DNA from: Enteractinococcus coprophilus
GTDB lineage: Bacteria; Actinomycetota; Actinomycetes; Actinomycetales; Micrococcaceae
DNA length: 64,000 nucleotides
Assembly (NCBI RefSeq): GCF_006716305.1
Contig: NZ_VFOU01000001.1
Location: 930,001-994,000, forward strand
Direction: 5' to 3'
The notes beneath the pieces are model-generated. The model made no database searches. It saw nothing but the letters and a program-made list of their open reading frames with translations, and was not told where the DNA came from. The position numbers were made by a program, and so were the translations under genes. Shown piece by piece: positions 50,745 to 60,137 of the stretch (the first letter of the stretch is position 1; each line of letters begins with the position of its first letter).

Positions 50745-52157
50745 TTACTCTGCGGGCGTGGTCGGCCTGTTAGCGGCCACCAGCGCTTCGAGTCGAGCAC
50801 CCAGACGAAGTAACTTATCCTCGGTCCCGGCACGGCCAATGGCTTGGATCGACCACGACATGCCGTCCTCATCGTCCTTGACCGGAATCGAAATGGCCGG
50901 CAACCCCATGACGTTGATCATTGAGGTATACGGCGTGAACTTGCACTGGTACTCATAGTCATCTTGGGCTGCCATCGCCGAGAACGTGCCCACTGGTGGC
51001 GGGGTAAATGCCAACACCGGAGTCACGATAATATCGTAGGCCTCAAACTGACGACGCGTATCGGCGGCCCAATCGGAGAGTTCAGCAACCGCCGTCTCAT
51101 ACTGTGCCTCGGTGCGCTCGCGAGCCTGTTGCAAGAAGTCCTTGGCCAGGGCTTCCATCCGCTCCTCAGCACCCTCAGGCAGCGGGATCCGCGTCAGGCC
51201 TTGCGTCCAGACCGTCTGGAAATTCTTGTGGTAGCCGGGTCGGTAGGAGAAACTCATCTCCTCAATCGACAACCCCTCTTTACTCAACAACGTCACCGCC
51301 AGGGTTAATGCCTGAACCGCTGATTGTGACAGCGTAATATCCAAATCTGGTTGGAAGGGTGAGGCGGTGGTATAGCCAATTGATACATCACACGCCGACT
51401 CTCGTCCCTGTTGGGCAGCGGTCAGGTATCGACCGTTGGTCTGGGTCGGGTCCACAAGCGCATCCATTAACAAGGCGGCGTCTTCCACCGTGCGAGCAAG
51501 TGGACCGGTGACTCCCAGGTTGGTGACCTCGTCGTTCTGCTCGTCGGTGGGGATTGTTCCGCGCCCAGGTTTCAGCCCCACGATGCCGGTGGCAGCGGCA
51601 GGAATCCGAATTGACCCGCCACCATCGGTGCCGGGCGCAACCGGTAACATCCCGGCGGCAACCGCGGCCGCAGCCCCACCAGAGGAACCACCCGCAGTCA
51701 GTTCCGGATTGCGTGGATTCCGTGCGGGCTCAGAAATTGCGTTATCTGAATGGCTGGACAGCGCAAACTCGGGCACGGTCGTCTTGCCTACCTGCACCGC
51801 ACCGGCGGTGTTCAAGTTCAAGGAGATCGGATCATCTTCGGCCTGCGGCTCGGTATCGGCAAACAGCCTGGACCCAAACGTGGTGACCATTCCGGCCACA
51901 TTCACCGTGTCTTTCACCGCCAGCGGTAAACCATGCAGCGGCCCGACCACACCGGTGGCAGCATACACGTGGTCCAACTCATCTGCTCGTGCCAGCGCGG
52001 CGTCGTCCTGCACCGCCATAAAAGCACCCAGATCGGTGTGCTGATGGATCACGGAAAGATAATGTTCGGTGACTTGACGAGCGGTATAGGTACCAGCGGC
52101 AACCGCATCCCGCAGCTGGCGAGCGGAAAGCGAACCGAAAACGTGATGTTCAGTCAT
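50745..52157 (-). CDS. Amidase
   Basis: 470 residues from ATG 52157; the longer frame to 52241 lacks similarity. The amidase-signature Ser-cisSer-Lys triad is present: Lys in LAVKDTVNVAG, the two serines in TAGGSSGGAAAAVAAG, and the cis-Ser loop TDGGGSIRIPAAATG. It belongs to the GatA-like amidase superfamily, but not to GatA itself, since no gatC/gatB neighbours exist. It hydrolyses an unidentified amide. Divergent from the rhodanese gene. Confidence 0.9.
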   Translation of the reverse strand: MTEHHVFGSLSARQLRDAVAAGTYTARQVTEHYLSVIHQHTDLGAFMAVQDDAALARADELDHVYAATGVVGPLHGLPLAVKDTVNVAGMVTTFGSRLFADTEPQAEDDPISLNLNTAGAVQVGKTTVPEFALSSHSDNAISEPARNPRNPELTAGGSSGGAAAAVAAGMLPVAPGTDGGGSIRIPAAATGIVGLKPGRGTIPTDEQNDEVTNLGVTGPLARTVEDAALLMDALVDPTQTNGRYLTAAQQGRESACDVSIGYTTASPFQPDLDITLSQSAVQALTLAVTLLSKEGLSIEEMSFSYRPGYHKNFQTVWTQGLTRIPLPEGAEERMEALAKDFLQQARERTEAQYETAVAELSDWAADTRRQFEAYDIIVTPVLAFTPPPVGTFSAMAAQDDYEYQCKFTPYTSMINVMGLPAISIPVKDDEDGMSWSIQAIGRAGTEDKLLRLGARLEALVAANRPTTPAE

Positions 52158-52239
52158 GGATTCCACTGTATACGCCCACGGTGGCAATCGGGCGGCTTTT
52201 ACTAGCAGCCGCGCGTTTTTTTGGTTTACCATAAGCCCC

Positions 52240-52566
52240 ATGAACGACTTTGAAACTCTGACCGTAGATCAAGTACCCGACGACGCTCACATTCTGGACG
52301 TACGCGACCCGTATGAATTCGACGCCGGCCACATCCCGGGCGCCATCAACATCCCACTAGACCAATTACCGCTGCGCATCGAAGAACTCGACCCCGACAC
52401 CGACTACTACGTCATCTGCCGGACCGGGGGCCGCTCCGCAAGGGCCACCCCGTACATGGAAATGCACGGGTACTCGGCCGTCAACGTTGCCGGCGGGTGC
52501 GGGGCCTGGCTCGAGGCAGATAAACCACTGGTCTCTGAAACCGGGCACGAACCGATCGTGCGCTAA
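52240..52566 (+). CDS. Rhodanese-domain protein
   Basis: 108 residues: a single rhodanese domain with ILDVRDPYEFDAGHIPGAIN and an active-site loop CRTGGRSARA. Such small proteins handle persulfide sulfur. ATG 52240 is chosen as the family start; an in-frame extension to 52156 overlaps the amidase gene region. The pheA gene follows after 40 bases. Confidence 0.92.
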   Translation: MNDFETLTVDQVPDDAHILDVRDPYEFDAGHIPGAINIPLDQLPLRIEELDPDTDYYVICRTGGRSARATPYMEMHGYSAVNVAGGCGAWLEADKPLVSETGHEPIVR

Positions 52567-52592
52567 AAGCGCGCGCCGTGGTACGGGGTGCG

Positions 52593-52598
52593 TAAGAT
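52593..52598 (+). promoter_or_regulatory. -10 of a probable leaderless pheA transcript
   Basis: TAAGAT lies eight bases before the pheA ATG and no Shine-Dalgarno is present in between. This spacing fits a transcript that starts at or near the ATG, which is common in actinobacteria. Confidence 0.5.
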
Positions 52599-52606
52599 AA
52601 GCAATC

Positions 52607-53533
52607 ATGAAGTCGTTTGCGTATCTTGGCCCCGAGGGCACATTCACCGAAGCTGCTCTCAACAGGGTGCCCGAAGCTCAAGGGGCCGACCAGGTCCCAC
52701 TGGGCTCGGTCATCACCGCGTTGAATCAGGTACGTACCGGCGAGGTCGATGCCGCCGTCGTCCCGATGGAAAACTCGGTAGAAGGTGGGGTCACCGCAAC
52801 CCTGGATGCCATTGCCTCGGGTGATGCGCTGCATATTATTCGCGAAGTGCTGGTGCCCATCTCGTTTATGCTGGTGGGCCGACCCGACGGGCCGCGCGAA
52901 CTGTCCGAGCTGCACAGCGTTGCCACGCACACCCACGCCTGGGCGCAGGTGCGCATCTGGGCCGAAGCCAATATCCCCAACGCCGCCTACGTCCAAGCCG
53001 CCTCGACCGCAGCCGGAGCGCACGGATTACTAGACGAGGCAACATCCTATGACGCCGCAGTGTGCGCCCCACACCTAGCGAAGAAACTTGGCCTGCCGAT
53101 TTTGGCCGAGGGTATCGAAGACACCGAAGGGGCCGTTACTCGATTTGTGGTCGTGGCCCGAGCAGGGAGTCTTCCGGAACCCACCGGATCGGATAAAACC
53201 TCCCTGGTGGTCCCACTGCCAGAAGACCGCCCCGGTGCGCTGGTACAAATCATGAACCAGTTCTCCACGCGCGGGGTCAACCTGTCGCGCATCGAATCTC
53301 GCCCCACCGGTGAGTACCTGGGCAAATACTTCTTCTCGATTGACCTTGAAGGTCACCTAGCCGATGAACGCGTCTCCGCCGCGTTGGCCGCTCTGTACCG
53401 GATGTTCCCGGGGGTGCGCTTTTTAGGTTCGTATCCACGCGCCGAAGGCGTGCCCTATGTGATCCCCGAATACACCACCGATGAAGCATATCAGCGTGGC
53501 CGCGCCTGGGTGCGCAGCATTTTAGACCGCTAG
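52607..53533 (+). CDS. pheA: Prephenate dehydratase
   Basis: 308 residues. The prephenate dehydratase domain (1-185) starts YLGPEGTFTEAALNRVP and has VPMENSVEGGVTATL and the conserved TRFVVVAR. An ACT domain (about 205-285, LVVPLPEDRPGALVQIMNQF and ESRPT) gives phenylalanine feedback control. It converts prephenate to phenylpyruvate. The order pheA, diacylglycerol kinase, serS is typical of Arthrobacter-like genomes. Confidence 0.95.
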   Translation: MKSFAYLGPEGTFTEAALNRVPEAQGADQVPLGSVITALNQVRTGEVDAAVVPMENSVEGGVTATLDAIASGDALHIIREVLVPISFMLVGRPDGPRELSELHSVATHTHAWAQVRIWAEANIPNAAYVQAASTAAGAHGLLDEATSYDAAVCAPHLAKKLGLPILAEGIEDTEGAVTRFVVVARAGSLPEPTGSDKTSLVVPLPEDRPGALVQIMNQFSTRGVNLSRIESRPTGEYLGKYFFSIDLEGHLADERVSAALAALYRMFPGVRFLGSYPRAEGVPYVIPEYTTDEAYQRGRAWVRSILDR

Positions 53534-53563
53534 CGCGCTGCCGCCCCGTTCGGTGCAGGGGGA

Positions 53564-54673
53564 TTACTGATCAGTTGGCGGCGGAGCGGGCACCCGCACC
53601 TGTAATGATCGCGGAATGGCCTCGGCCATAATCTCTTTGGTCTTAGGGATCGGATCCCCATCAATTTGGGCCACCAGTGGCTCTTCGAACACCATCTTGC
53701 AGGTACGCGTTGGAAACGTCGTCACCCGCGTGGTTTTTTGTTTCGGGACCAGGGCGGCCGCGGCCACTTGAATCCAATCCACGAGGTTGCGCGGATCTAA
53801 CAGCGCCACATCTAGTAGTCCGTCGTCGATGACGGCTTCGGGCACCATATTGAACCCTCCGGTGAGGATCCCGCAATTGGCAAGCATGGCTGAACGCACC
53901 CGATACCGTCTCGGTTCGCCGTCCTGAGCCGTGACCGTGACCGTGTGGTGTTTGCCGCGCAGCTTCCGCACGCCTGCCTCGGTGTAGGCCAGCCAACCCG
54001 CCGCAGCTTTCAGCCGATCTGAGGTGGAGTGCATGATCTCAGCATCGAATCCGGCCCCGGCAATCACCGTCGACACTAGATTATCCTGCGTATCATCCTC
54101 GTAGACCACGTCCAAGGAGACCACATCGATCGAACGTACCGTGCCGTTAAAAGCGATGTAAATGCATTCTTGAACGTCGTTGAACGGCAACTCCAGATTC
54201 CGGGCCAACAAATTGCCGGTGCCGGTGGGAATGATCGCCAGCTGCACATCGGTGTTGACTAATACCTTCGCTGCCGCGCGCACCGTGCCGTCACCTCCGG
54301 CAACCAAGACCAGCTGAGCGCCGTCGTCCACGGCCTGCTGCACGGCAGACAAACCGGAATCCTCCAGCGTTGTTTCATAAAATTTCGGCTCCGGCAGCCC
54401 AAAGAGTCGACATGCTTGAGCCACCAACGGCACCGCTTGGTCCGAAGCCGCCTTCGACGGGTTATAGACCAGAGCGACTCGATTTGGCACCCCTAATCTC
54501 GAGGCGACCTGCGGCAACTCATAAGCTTGAGATAACTGGTCCGATAGGTCCCGACTGACTGCCTCCGCACGGTGTGCGCGGTCGCGGGCTTTGCGCCAGG
54601 CCACCAGCGCGATGATTGCCCCAACCATGGCGCACACGGCTACCACCAGCAGCACAATCGTTAACGGGGTCAT
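53564..54673 (-). CDS. Diacylglycerol kinase-family lipid kinase
   Basis: 369 residues with an N-terminal membrane helix (about 4-24), then the DAGK catalytic domain: VALVYNPSKAAS, LVAGGDGTVRAAA (the ATP-binding GGDGT motif), and IPTGTGNLLARNLELP. The C-terminal beta domain follows. It phosphorylates diacylglycerol or a related lipid, recycling lipids of wall and teichoic-acid synthesis. The GGDGT and GTGN motifs are intact. Transcribed opposite to the flanking pheA and serS genes. Confidence 0.92.
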   Translation of the reverse strand: MTPLTIVLLVVAVCAMVGAIIALVAWRKARDRAHRAEAVSRDLSDQLSQAYELPQVASRLGVPNRVALVYNPSKAASDQAVPLVAQACRLFGLPEPKFYETTLEDSGLSAVQQAVDDGAQLVLVAGGDGTVRAAAKVLVNTDVQLAIIPTGTGNLLARNLELPFNDVQECIYIAFNGTVRSIDVVSLDVVYEDDTQDNLVSTVIAGAGFDAEIMHSTSDRLKAAAGWLAYTEAGVRKLRGKHHTVTVTAQDGEPRRYRVRSAMLANCGILTGGFNMVPEAVIDDGLLDVALLDPRNLVDWIQVAAAALVPKQKTTRVTTFPTRTCKMVFEEPLVAQIDGDPIPKTKEIMAEAIPRSLQVRVPAPPPTDQ

Positions 54674-54704
54674 GTCAACAAGTGTAGGTTACAGCCGGCT
54701 CGGG

Positions 54705-54710
54705 TAGGCT
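54705..54710 (+). promoter_or_regulatory. -10 of a probable leaderless serS transcript
   Basis: TAGGCT, a common actinobacterial -10, ends seven bases before GTG 54718. There is no Shine-Dalgarno in the interval, so the transcript probably starts at the GTG. Confidence 0.55.
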
Positions 54711-54717
54711 GAAGCAT

Positions 54718-55998
54718 GTGATTGACGTAAAGCATCTTGCCGAAAACCCTGAACTATACCGCGCCTCGCAGCGAGCTCGTGGAGCCGACGAGTCGCTGGT
54801 TGATCAGATCATCGCCGCTGACGCCGAACGCCGCGCCGCCCGGCAGGCTTTCGAGAACCTGCGCGCCGAGCAAAAAGTCTTCTCCAAGAAGATTGGCCCG
54901 GCCAAAGGCGACGAGAAAAAAGCCCTGCTGGACCAAGCTAAAGAGCTCGCGGCTAACGTGAAAGCTGCCGAAGCCGAAGCGGACACCAAAAACCAGCTGC
55001 TCGAAGACCTCAATAATGTGTTCCCCAACCTCATCATCGAAGGCATCCCTTCGGGTGGGGAAGAGAACTTTGCAGTACTCAAGACAGTAGGCGACGTCCC
55101 AGCATTTGATTTTCAGCCCCGCGATCACCTGGAACTGGGCGAAATGCTGGGCGCCATCGACATGGAACGCGGCGCCAAAGTCTCCGGCTCGCGCTTCTAC
55201 TTCCTCAAAGGCGTTGGCGCTCAGTTAGAGATGGCGCTCACCCAGATGGGGATGGCCCAAGCCGCTGAGGCCGGGTTTACTCCGATCATCACCCCCACCC
55301 TGGTACGCCCAGAAATCATGAACGGCACCGGGTTTAATGTCGAACACGACGACGAAATTTACCGGATCGAAAAAGACGATCTCTACCTGGTCGGCACCTC
55401 CGAAGTCGCGCTGGCCGGCTACTATGCTGACGAAATTATTGACCTGAGTGACGGGCCGGTTCGCTTCGCCGGATACTCGACCTGCTACCGTCGCGAAGCC
55501 GGCGCTGCCGGCAAAGACACCCGGGGCATCATCCGGGTCCACCAGTTCAATAAACTGGAAATGTTCATCTACACCACCCCGGAAGAGGCCGAAGCAGAAC
55601 ACGAACGCCTGCTGGCTTGGGAAGAAGAGATGCTCGCCAAAATCGAGGTCCCCTACCGGGTCATCGATACCGCCGCCGGCGACCTCGGCCCCTCGGCTGC
55701 ACGCAAATTTGACTGCGAAGCCTGGGTACCAACCCAAGACGCCTACCGCGAGCTCACCTCGACCTCTAACTGCACGACCTTCCAAGCCCGCCGCCACAAT
55801 GTGCGTGAACGCTTATACAACGACGACGGTTCCAGAGCCGGTACCCGGATTGCCGCGACACTTAACGGCACCCTGGCTACCACCCGCTGGCTGGTCGCTA
55901 TTTTGGAAAACCACCAAAATGAAGACGGCTCGGTCAACGTACCCAAAGCCCTGCAGCCCTACATGGGTGGCAAGACCGTGCTGGAGCCCATCGCCTAG
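54718..55998 (+). CDS. serS: Seryl-tRNA synthetase
   Basis: 426 residues. The N-terminal long coiled-coil arm (about 25-100, [12 protein letters not shown]) binds the long variable arm of tRNA-Ser. The class II catalytic core has motif 2, [20 protein letters not shown], and motif 3 [20 protein letters not shown]. It charges tRNA-Ser with serine. The GTG start is leaderless (see the -10 at 54705). Confidence 0.96.
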   Translation: MIDVKHLAENPELYRASQRARGADESLVDQIIAADAERRAARQAFENLRAEQKVFSKKIGPAKGDEKKALLDQAKELAANVKAAEAEADTKNQLLEDLNNVFPNLIIEGIPSGGEENFAVLKTVGDVPAFDFQPRDHLELGEMLGAIDMERGAKVSGSRFYFLKGVGAQLEMALTQMGMAQAAEAGFTPIITPTLVRPEIMNGTGFNVEHDDEIYRIEKDDLYLVGTSEVALAGYYADEIIDLSDGPVRFAGYSTCYRREAGAAGKDTRGIIRVHQFNKLEMFIYTTPEEAEAEHERLLAWEEEMLAKIEVPYRVIDTAAGDLGPSAARKFDCEAWVPTQDAYRELTSTSNCTTFQARRHNVRERLYNDDGSRAGTRIAATLNGTLATTRWLVAILENHQNEDGSVNVPKALQPYMGGKTVLEPIA

Positions 55999-56028
55999 AA
56001 AGTACGACAACCACAAGCTTTCAATCCG

Positions 56029-56071
56029 CCCAACAGGCCGATTCTGGCATTCTCAGAATTGGACTGTTGGG
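56029..56071 (+). terminator. Long hairpin after serS
   Basis: CCCAACAG pairs with CTGTTGGG, and inside it GATTCTG with CAGAATT forms a second stem around GCATTCT. There is no T-run, so its role as a terminator is uncertain. Confidence 0.45.
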
Positions 56072-56179
56072 TGTTCGTGTCGGCTGGCCGCCAGGGAATA
56101 TGCGGGTGTTTACTGTCAAGTTCTGCCGAATTTGTCACTGGTTCATCACAGCGTTGCTCGACATGGTTGACTAGTGGGC

Positions 56180-56971
56180 ATGAAGAAAAAGATGGTCTGT
56201 TTAGACGTAGACGGCACGATCGTGGATTTCGATGGCCACATGTACCCAGAAGTGCGTGCCGAAATCATTAATGTCATGGAAGCCGGTCACCACGTGCTGA
56301 TCGCCACCGGCCGGGCTTTCCACGCTACCTTGCCCATTATTCGCGACATCGGCCTGCACTGCGGTTATTCAGTGTGTTCAAACGGTGGGGTCGCCTTGCG
56401 CTTGGACCCAGAACTCGACGAAGGCTTTGAGGTCGTTGCCCGCAGTACGTTCGACCCGTCATCGGTGTTAGAGAAACTGCGCGACCGCGTCCCGACAGCT
56501 CGATTCGCTATCGAGGACGACCAAGGTAACTACCTGTCTACCGAGCGTTTCCAAGACTTTAGCTTCGGCGTCCAAGCTACCGGTGTGACCTTCGAAGAAC
56601 TCCAGGAAACCACAGCAGTGCGTCTTGTGGTCTTCTCGCAGAGTGCTTCGACCCGCGAGTTCGCCTCTGCTATCGAATCCTTGGGATTGCAAGGCATCAC
56701 CTACTCCGTAGGGTATAACGCCTGGCTTGATGTGGCTGGTGCCGGCGTGACCAAAGCCTCTGGTCTTGAAGCTCTACGCCAGGTATTGCATGTTGATCGA
56801 GCGGATACTGTAGCCATCGGTGATGGCTTCAACGATGTTGAGATGCTGGAATGGGCGGGTCGAGGCGTGGCCATGGGCCAAGCACCAGCCGAAGTCAAAC
56901 ACGTGGCAGACGAAATCACCGGCACCGTCCACGAGGGCGGCCTGGCCACCGTGTTGCGCACCCTGCACTAA
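56180..56971 (+). CDS. HAD-superfamily Cof-type hydrolase
   Basis: 263 residues from ATG 56180 (GTG 56174 also possible). Motifs: LDVDGTIVDFDG (I), IATGRAF (II), the Lys in VTKASGLEAL (III) and IGDGFNDVEMLEWAG (IV). It is a Cof-type phosphatase of unknown substrate, unrelated in detail to the other HAD protein at 45576. It sits between serS and a SatD-like gene, the usual location. Confidence 0.92.
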   Translation: MKKKMVCLDVDGTIVDFDGHMYPEVRAEIINVMEAGHHVLIATGRAFHATLPIIRDIGLHCGYSVCSNGGVALRLDPELDEGFEVVARSTFDPSSVLEKLRDRVPTARFAIEDDQGNYLSTERFQDFSFGVQATGVTFEELQETTAVRLVVFSQSASTREFASAIESLGLQGITYSVGYNAWLDVAGAGVTKASGLEALRQVLHVDRADTVAIGDGFNDVEMLEWAGRGVAMGQAPAEVKHVADEITGTVHEGGLATVLRTLH

Positions 56972-57025
56972 AGGCCAGTGGTTGCTAAGAAAAACCCCGA
57001 GCCCAGCTAGTGGCGAGCGTTGACG

Positions 57026-57664
57026 CTATATCCCACTATTGGATTGGATGTTCACGGCGGCGTCGGTCTGATCTAACAGCAGGCTGACTGCACTACGCAC
57101 TTCGTGTTCGGTGTTATACAGCGATCGCTTGATGGCTTGCGATACCGCCTGCACCGTCATGCCAAGTTCGTGAGCCACCCGACGCTGTTGGCCGCGAACT
57201 CCCGGATCAAGTCGATCCAAGACCGCCCATTCAGCGTCCGAACGCCGAGACACGATATGCCCGAGTAGCTGCAAGACACTTTGGGCGTGTTTACCCAACT
57301 GGGTTTGTTCGACACCACGCGGGGGCTTGGCCGCTTCAACGCGCAACGGCACCAACTGGCCTTGTTTGGCAGCCAGAGCAACAGCCAAGTCGGCGGCTCG
57401 GACACCGGAGCCTGTCAGCTGATCTTCGTGCTCGGTTGCAGACCCCACGCCGATTCCCACATTCCACGTACCTAACCGCATCGCATACAACGCGGTTTCA
57501 ACGACCTGGGGGGCCGCAGAAAATACCTGGCAATACGCCATCGGATCTGGGGACCGAGAACCGGACAGTTCTACCCCGAGGTGCTGTTGAATATCCTGGT
57601 GAAATTCTGTGGCACGGCGTTCACTGGGTTCCACGGAACGCTGGGTCATGGTCACAACAAACAT
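57026..57664 (-). CDS. SatD-like protein with C-terminal HTH
   Basis: 212 residues from ATG 57664, with AAGGA upstream. The first 130 residues resemble the SatD family, with WNVGIGVGSATEHEDQLTG and GVRAADLAVALAAKQGQLVP. The C-terminal 60 residues form a helix-turn-helix, RRVAHELGMTVQAVSQAIKR. SatD homologues were first linked to acid tolerance in streptococci, but actinobacterial copies are uncharacterised. Possibly a DNA-binding sensor. Confidence 0.65.
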   Translation of the reverse strand: MFVVTMTQRSVEPSERRATEFHQDIQQHLGVELSGSRSPDPMAYCQVFSAAPQVVETALYAMRLGTWNVGIGVGSATEHEDQLTGSGVRAADLAVALAAKQGQLVPLRVEAAKPPRGVEQTQLGKHAQSVLQLLGHIVSRRSDAEWAVLDRLDPGVRGQQRRVAHELGMTVQAVSQAIKRSLYNTEHEVRSAVSLLLDQTDAAVNIQSNSGI

Positions 57665-57759
57665 ATGTCCATCCTTGCACGCAGACGGGATCGAAGGCGA
57701 GACAACTCAAGTGATTGTGGGTGACATAGGGCAGTGATGCTCGTTGTGGAAAACGACGA

Positions 57760-57789
57760 AACGCCGTAAGAAGGGATTCTCACGGCGTT
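57760..57789. terminator. Hairpin upstream of ppa end
   Basis: AACGCCGT and ACGGCGTT form an 8-bp stem, with an inner GAA/TTC pair around GGGA. It lies between the SatD-like gene and the pyrophosphatase gene end and may terminate the latter's transcript. Confidence 0.5.
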
Positions 57790-57890
57790 CGACGGCGTCT
57801 TCGACGCGCAGAAGTTTTTGAATTACCTTATGGCGAAATTGCTCAAAGCCTGGCAGTTTTCAATAGATACCAGCAGATTTTGGTGTTGTT

Positions 57891-58370
57891 TTAGCCGTTA
57901 AAGCGATCGATCGACGCTTGCAGTTCGGCCTCAGCGGCGGCCCGGTCTTTCCACCCTTCAGCTTTTACCCATTTGCCTGGTTCGAGATCCTTGTAGCGAG
58001 TAAAGAAGTGTTCGATCTCTTTGATCAAGAACTCGTTGATATCTTCGAGCTCTTGGATGTGATCAAAGCGCGGGTCGGCTGGGACACACAGCAGCTTGTC
58101 GTCACCGCCGCCGTCGTCGGTCATAGAAAACATGCCGATAGGGCGAGCTTCGACCACAACATTTGGCAACAGATCAAACCCAGGCAGGTAAACCAGCGCA
58201 TCCAAGGGGTCACCATCTTCACCCAGGGTGTTATCGAAAAACCCGTAGTGGGTTGGGTATTCCATGGAGGTAAACAGGATGCGATCCAGGTGTAACCGGC
58301 CGGTTTCTTCGTTAATTTCGTATTTGACGCGTGAACCGGCAGGGATCTCAATGGTGACGTCGTGCTGCAT
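57891..58370 (-). CDS. ppa: Inorganic pyrophosphatase (family I)
   Basis: 159 residues from ATG 58370 ([18 protein letters not shown]); the frame to 58424 adds unrelated residues. The family I active site is present: [24 protein letters not shown] with the metal-binding aspartates, and the Lys/Asp of [13 protein letters not shown]. It hydrolyses PPi to drive biosynthesis. Divergent from dacB with 165 bases between, in the conserved ppa/dacB arrangement. Confidence 0.95.
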   Translation of the reverse strand: MQHDVTIEIPAGSRVKYEINEETGRLHLDRILFTSMEYPTHYGFFDNTLGEDGDPLDALVYLPGFDLLPNVVVEARPIGMFSMTDDGGGDDKLLCVPADPRFDHIQELEDINEFLIKEIEHFFTRYKDLEPGKWVKAEGWKDRAAAEAELQASIDRFNG

Positions 58371-58535
58371 TATTTCTCCATCTACTTGGCGGTAAGACTT
58401 GCCGCACCGAATGACTTGGGGCAAGCGTATGCTTGATCTAAGGTTATTACGTCCGCGGGTGAATAACCCAAAATGTGCTCAAAGGGTGCAGAACATTAAA
58501 CAGGCTAACGCGAAACCAGTTGTTCAGGTGAAACC

Positions 58536-60089
58536 ATGATGGCAGCGAAATCTTCTGGACGGCGTGCCAGAACCGCCGCCTCCGGGCGTCATCGCTGGTT
58601 ACCCTGGATCCTGGGACTCGTGCTTGGGCTCGTCGTCGGCGGTGGCATGACCTGGGTATATGCGCCACCCAATGCGGATGTCATCCGGGTGCAATCAGCC
58701 GAGTGGGTCCACCACATGCGTAACCTCGTCACCCCGGGGGCCAGCCCATCATCGACCAAAACCTCGGTCGATGACCCCAAGATTTATGCCCCCGTGCCCC
58801 TTGCCCTGCCGCCTGAAAACACCAGCGATCATGACCTTGTGGCCGATAACCTTGACCAACTGATCAACGTTAACGCGCCCATCCCGGAGCCAGGCCAGCT
58901 TGCTATCGCCCTGGACGAAGCAGTCGCGAGACTGACCCTGAACCACCGGATGCTCGTTGTCGATGCTGCTACCGGCCGTGCCTTATATGACACCGGGGGC
59001 CAGGATCCGATTGTGCCTGCTTCCACCCTGAAACTGTTCACTGCTATCAGCGCGTTGCATCACCTGGACACCCACCATCGATTTACTACCTCCGCGAGTT
59101 ATGATCCGACGCAGGGCGTGACCCTGATCGGCGGGGGAGACGGGCTGTTATCGAACGGTGCCAGCACCGGTGAAACTGTTGGTTATGCCGGGTTGGCAGA
59201 TTTAGCCAATGCCACGTGGGAGGCCATTGAACACGATGTGCCTCAAGGTGACGTCGTCGACGTCCGAGTGGATGTCTCCCGATACGCTGAGCCATTTGTT
59301 CACCCCAGCTGGACCGAAGGGTTGATGACCAGCGGTTGGGTTTCTCCCGTCTACCCGCTCAATACCTGGGGCGGATTTGTAGCCGACCCGCAACTCACCA
59401 GCGATGCAGTAGCCGACGGGGCCGCCTACGCCGGCGCCGCCTTCGCCCAGCGTTTGACCGAAGCAGCTACCCAAGCCGGATACGACGTCGAATTTTCCAA
59501 TGCTGGACGCACGATGGAACCCTCCGGGGCAGAACCGGTAGCCAGTGTGCGTTCCGCAACGCTGGGTGAACAGTTGCAATTTGCCATGAAACAATCCAAC
59601 AACATGCTGTTTGAGATGTTTGGTCGGGAAGCAGCACTTGCAGCCGAAGCAAGCCCAGACTTCAATGGTTCCACAACCACCACCCTCAACACGCTGCAAG
59701 AGCTGGGACTCAACGTCGAACACCTGCACTTTGTCGATAACAGTGGGCTATCACCAAACAGTCGAGCCACCCTGGACGCCACCGTGCAACTGTACGAACA
59801 CATGTTAACCGAAGAACCATACCGGCCAATTTTCCAAACCCTCACCATCGCTGGTTACGACGGGACAATGCGTAACCGGATGACTGAAGCACCATACTCG
59901 GGCGTGGTACGTTCTAAAACCGGCACGCTTGACATCGCAAGTTCCAACGCCGGGTCTACCGTCACCGCAGACGGCCGCACCCTATGGTTTGCCATCAACA
60001 CCACTGGCGCTGACGGAGATTATGCAGCAGCCCGAACAGAACAAGACCACCTTGCCGAGGTACTAACCGACTGCGGATGCAGCAAGTGA
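58536..60089 (+). CDS. dacB: D-alanyl-D-alanine carboxypeptidase / PBP4 (DacB-like)
   Basis: A 517-residue class C penicillin-binding protein. A basic N-terminus and one membrane helix (about 25-45) precede an extracellular domain. Motifs: SxxK in PASTLKLF, SxN in MKQSNNMLF, and KTG in VRSKTGTLD. It trims or cleaves D-Ala-D-Ala cross-bridges. A Shine-Dalgarno AGGTGA precedes the ATG. First gene of a possible dacB, metalloprotease, tilS, hpt run. Confidence 0.94.
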   Translation: MMAAKSSGRRARTAASGRHRWLPWILGLVLGLVVGGGMTWVYAPPNADVIRVQSAEWVHHMRNLVTPGASPSSTKTSVDDPKIYAPVPLALPPENTSDHDLVADNLDQLINVNAPIPEPGQLAIALDEAVARLTLNHRMLVVDAATGRALYDTGGQDPIVPASTLKLFTAISALHHLDTHHRFTTSASYDPTQGVTLIGGGDGLLSNGASTGETVGYAGLADLANATWEAIEHDVPQGDVVDVRVDVSRYAEPFVHPSWTEGLMTSGWVSPVYPLNTWGGFVADPQLTSDAVADGAAYAGAAFAQRLTEAATQAGYDVEFSNAGRTMEPSGAEPVASVRSATLGEQLQFAMKQSNNMLFEMFGREAALAAEASPDFNGSTTTTLNTLQELGLNVEHLHFVDNSGLSPNSRATLDATVQLYEHMLTEEPYRPIFQTLTIAGYDGTMRNRMTEAPYSGVVRSKTGTLDIASSNAGSTVTADGRTLWFAINTTGADGDYAAARTEQDHLAEVLTDCGCSK

Positions 60090-60137
60090 GTAACGACATC
60101 GTTGATCCAGTAGGGTTCAACATGAAGGGACACCGCC

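Noticed and set aside
54600-54717. T-box or other leader upstream of serS
   Set aside because: The -10 at 54705 leaves no room for a leader, and no T-box core or antiterminator is visible.
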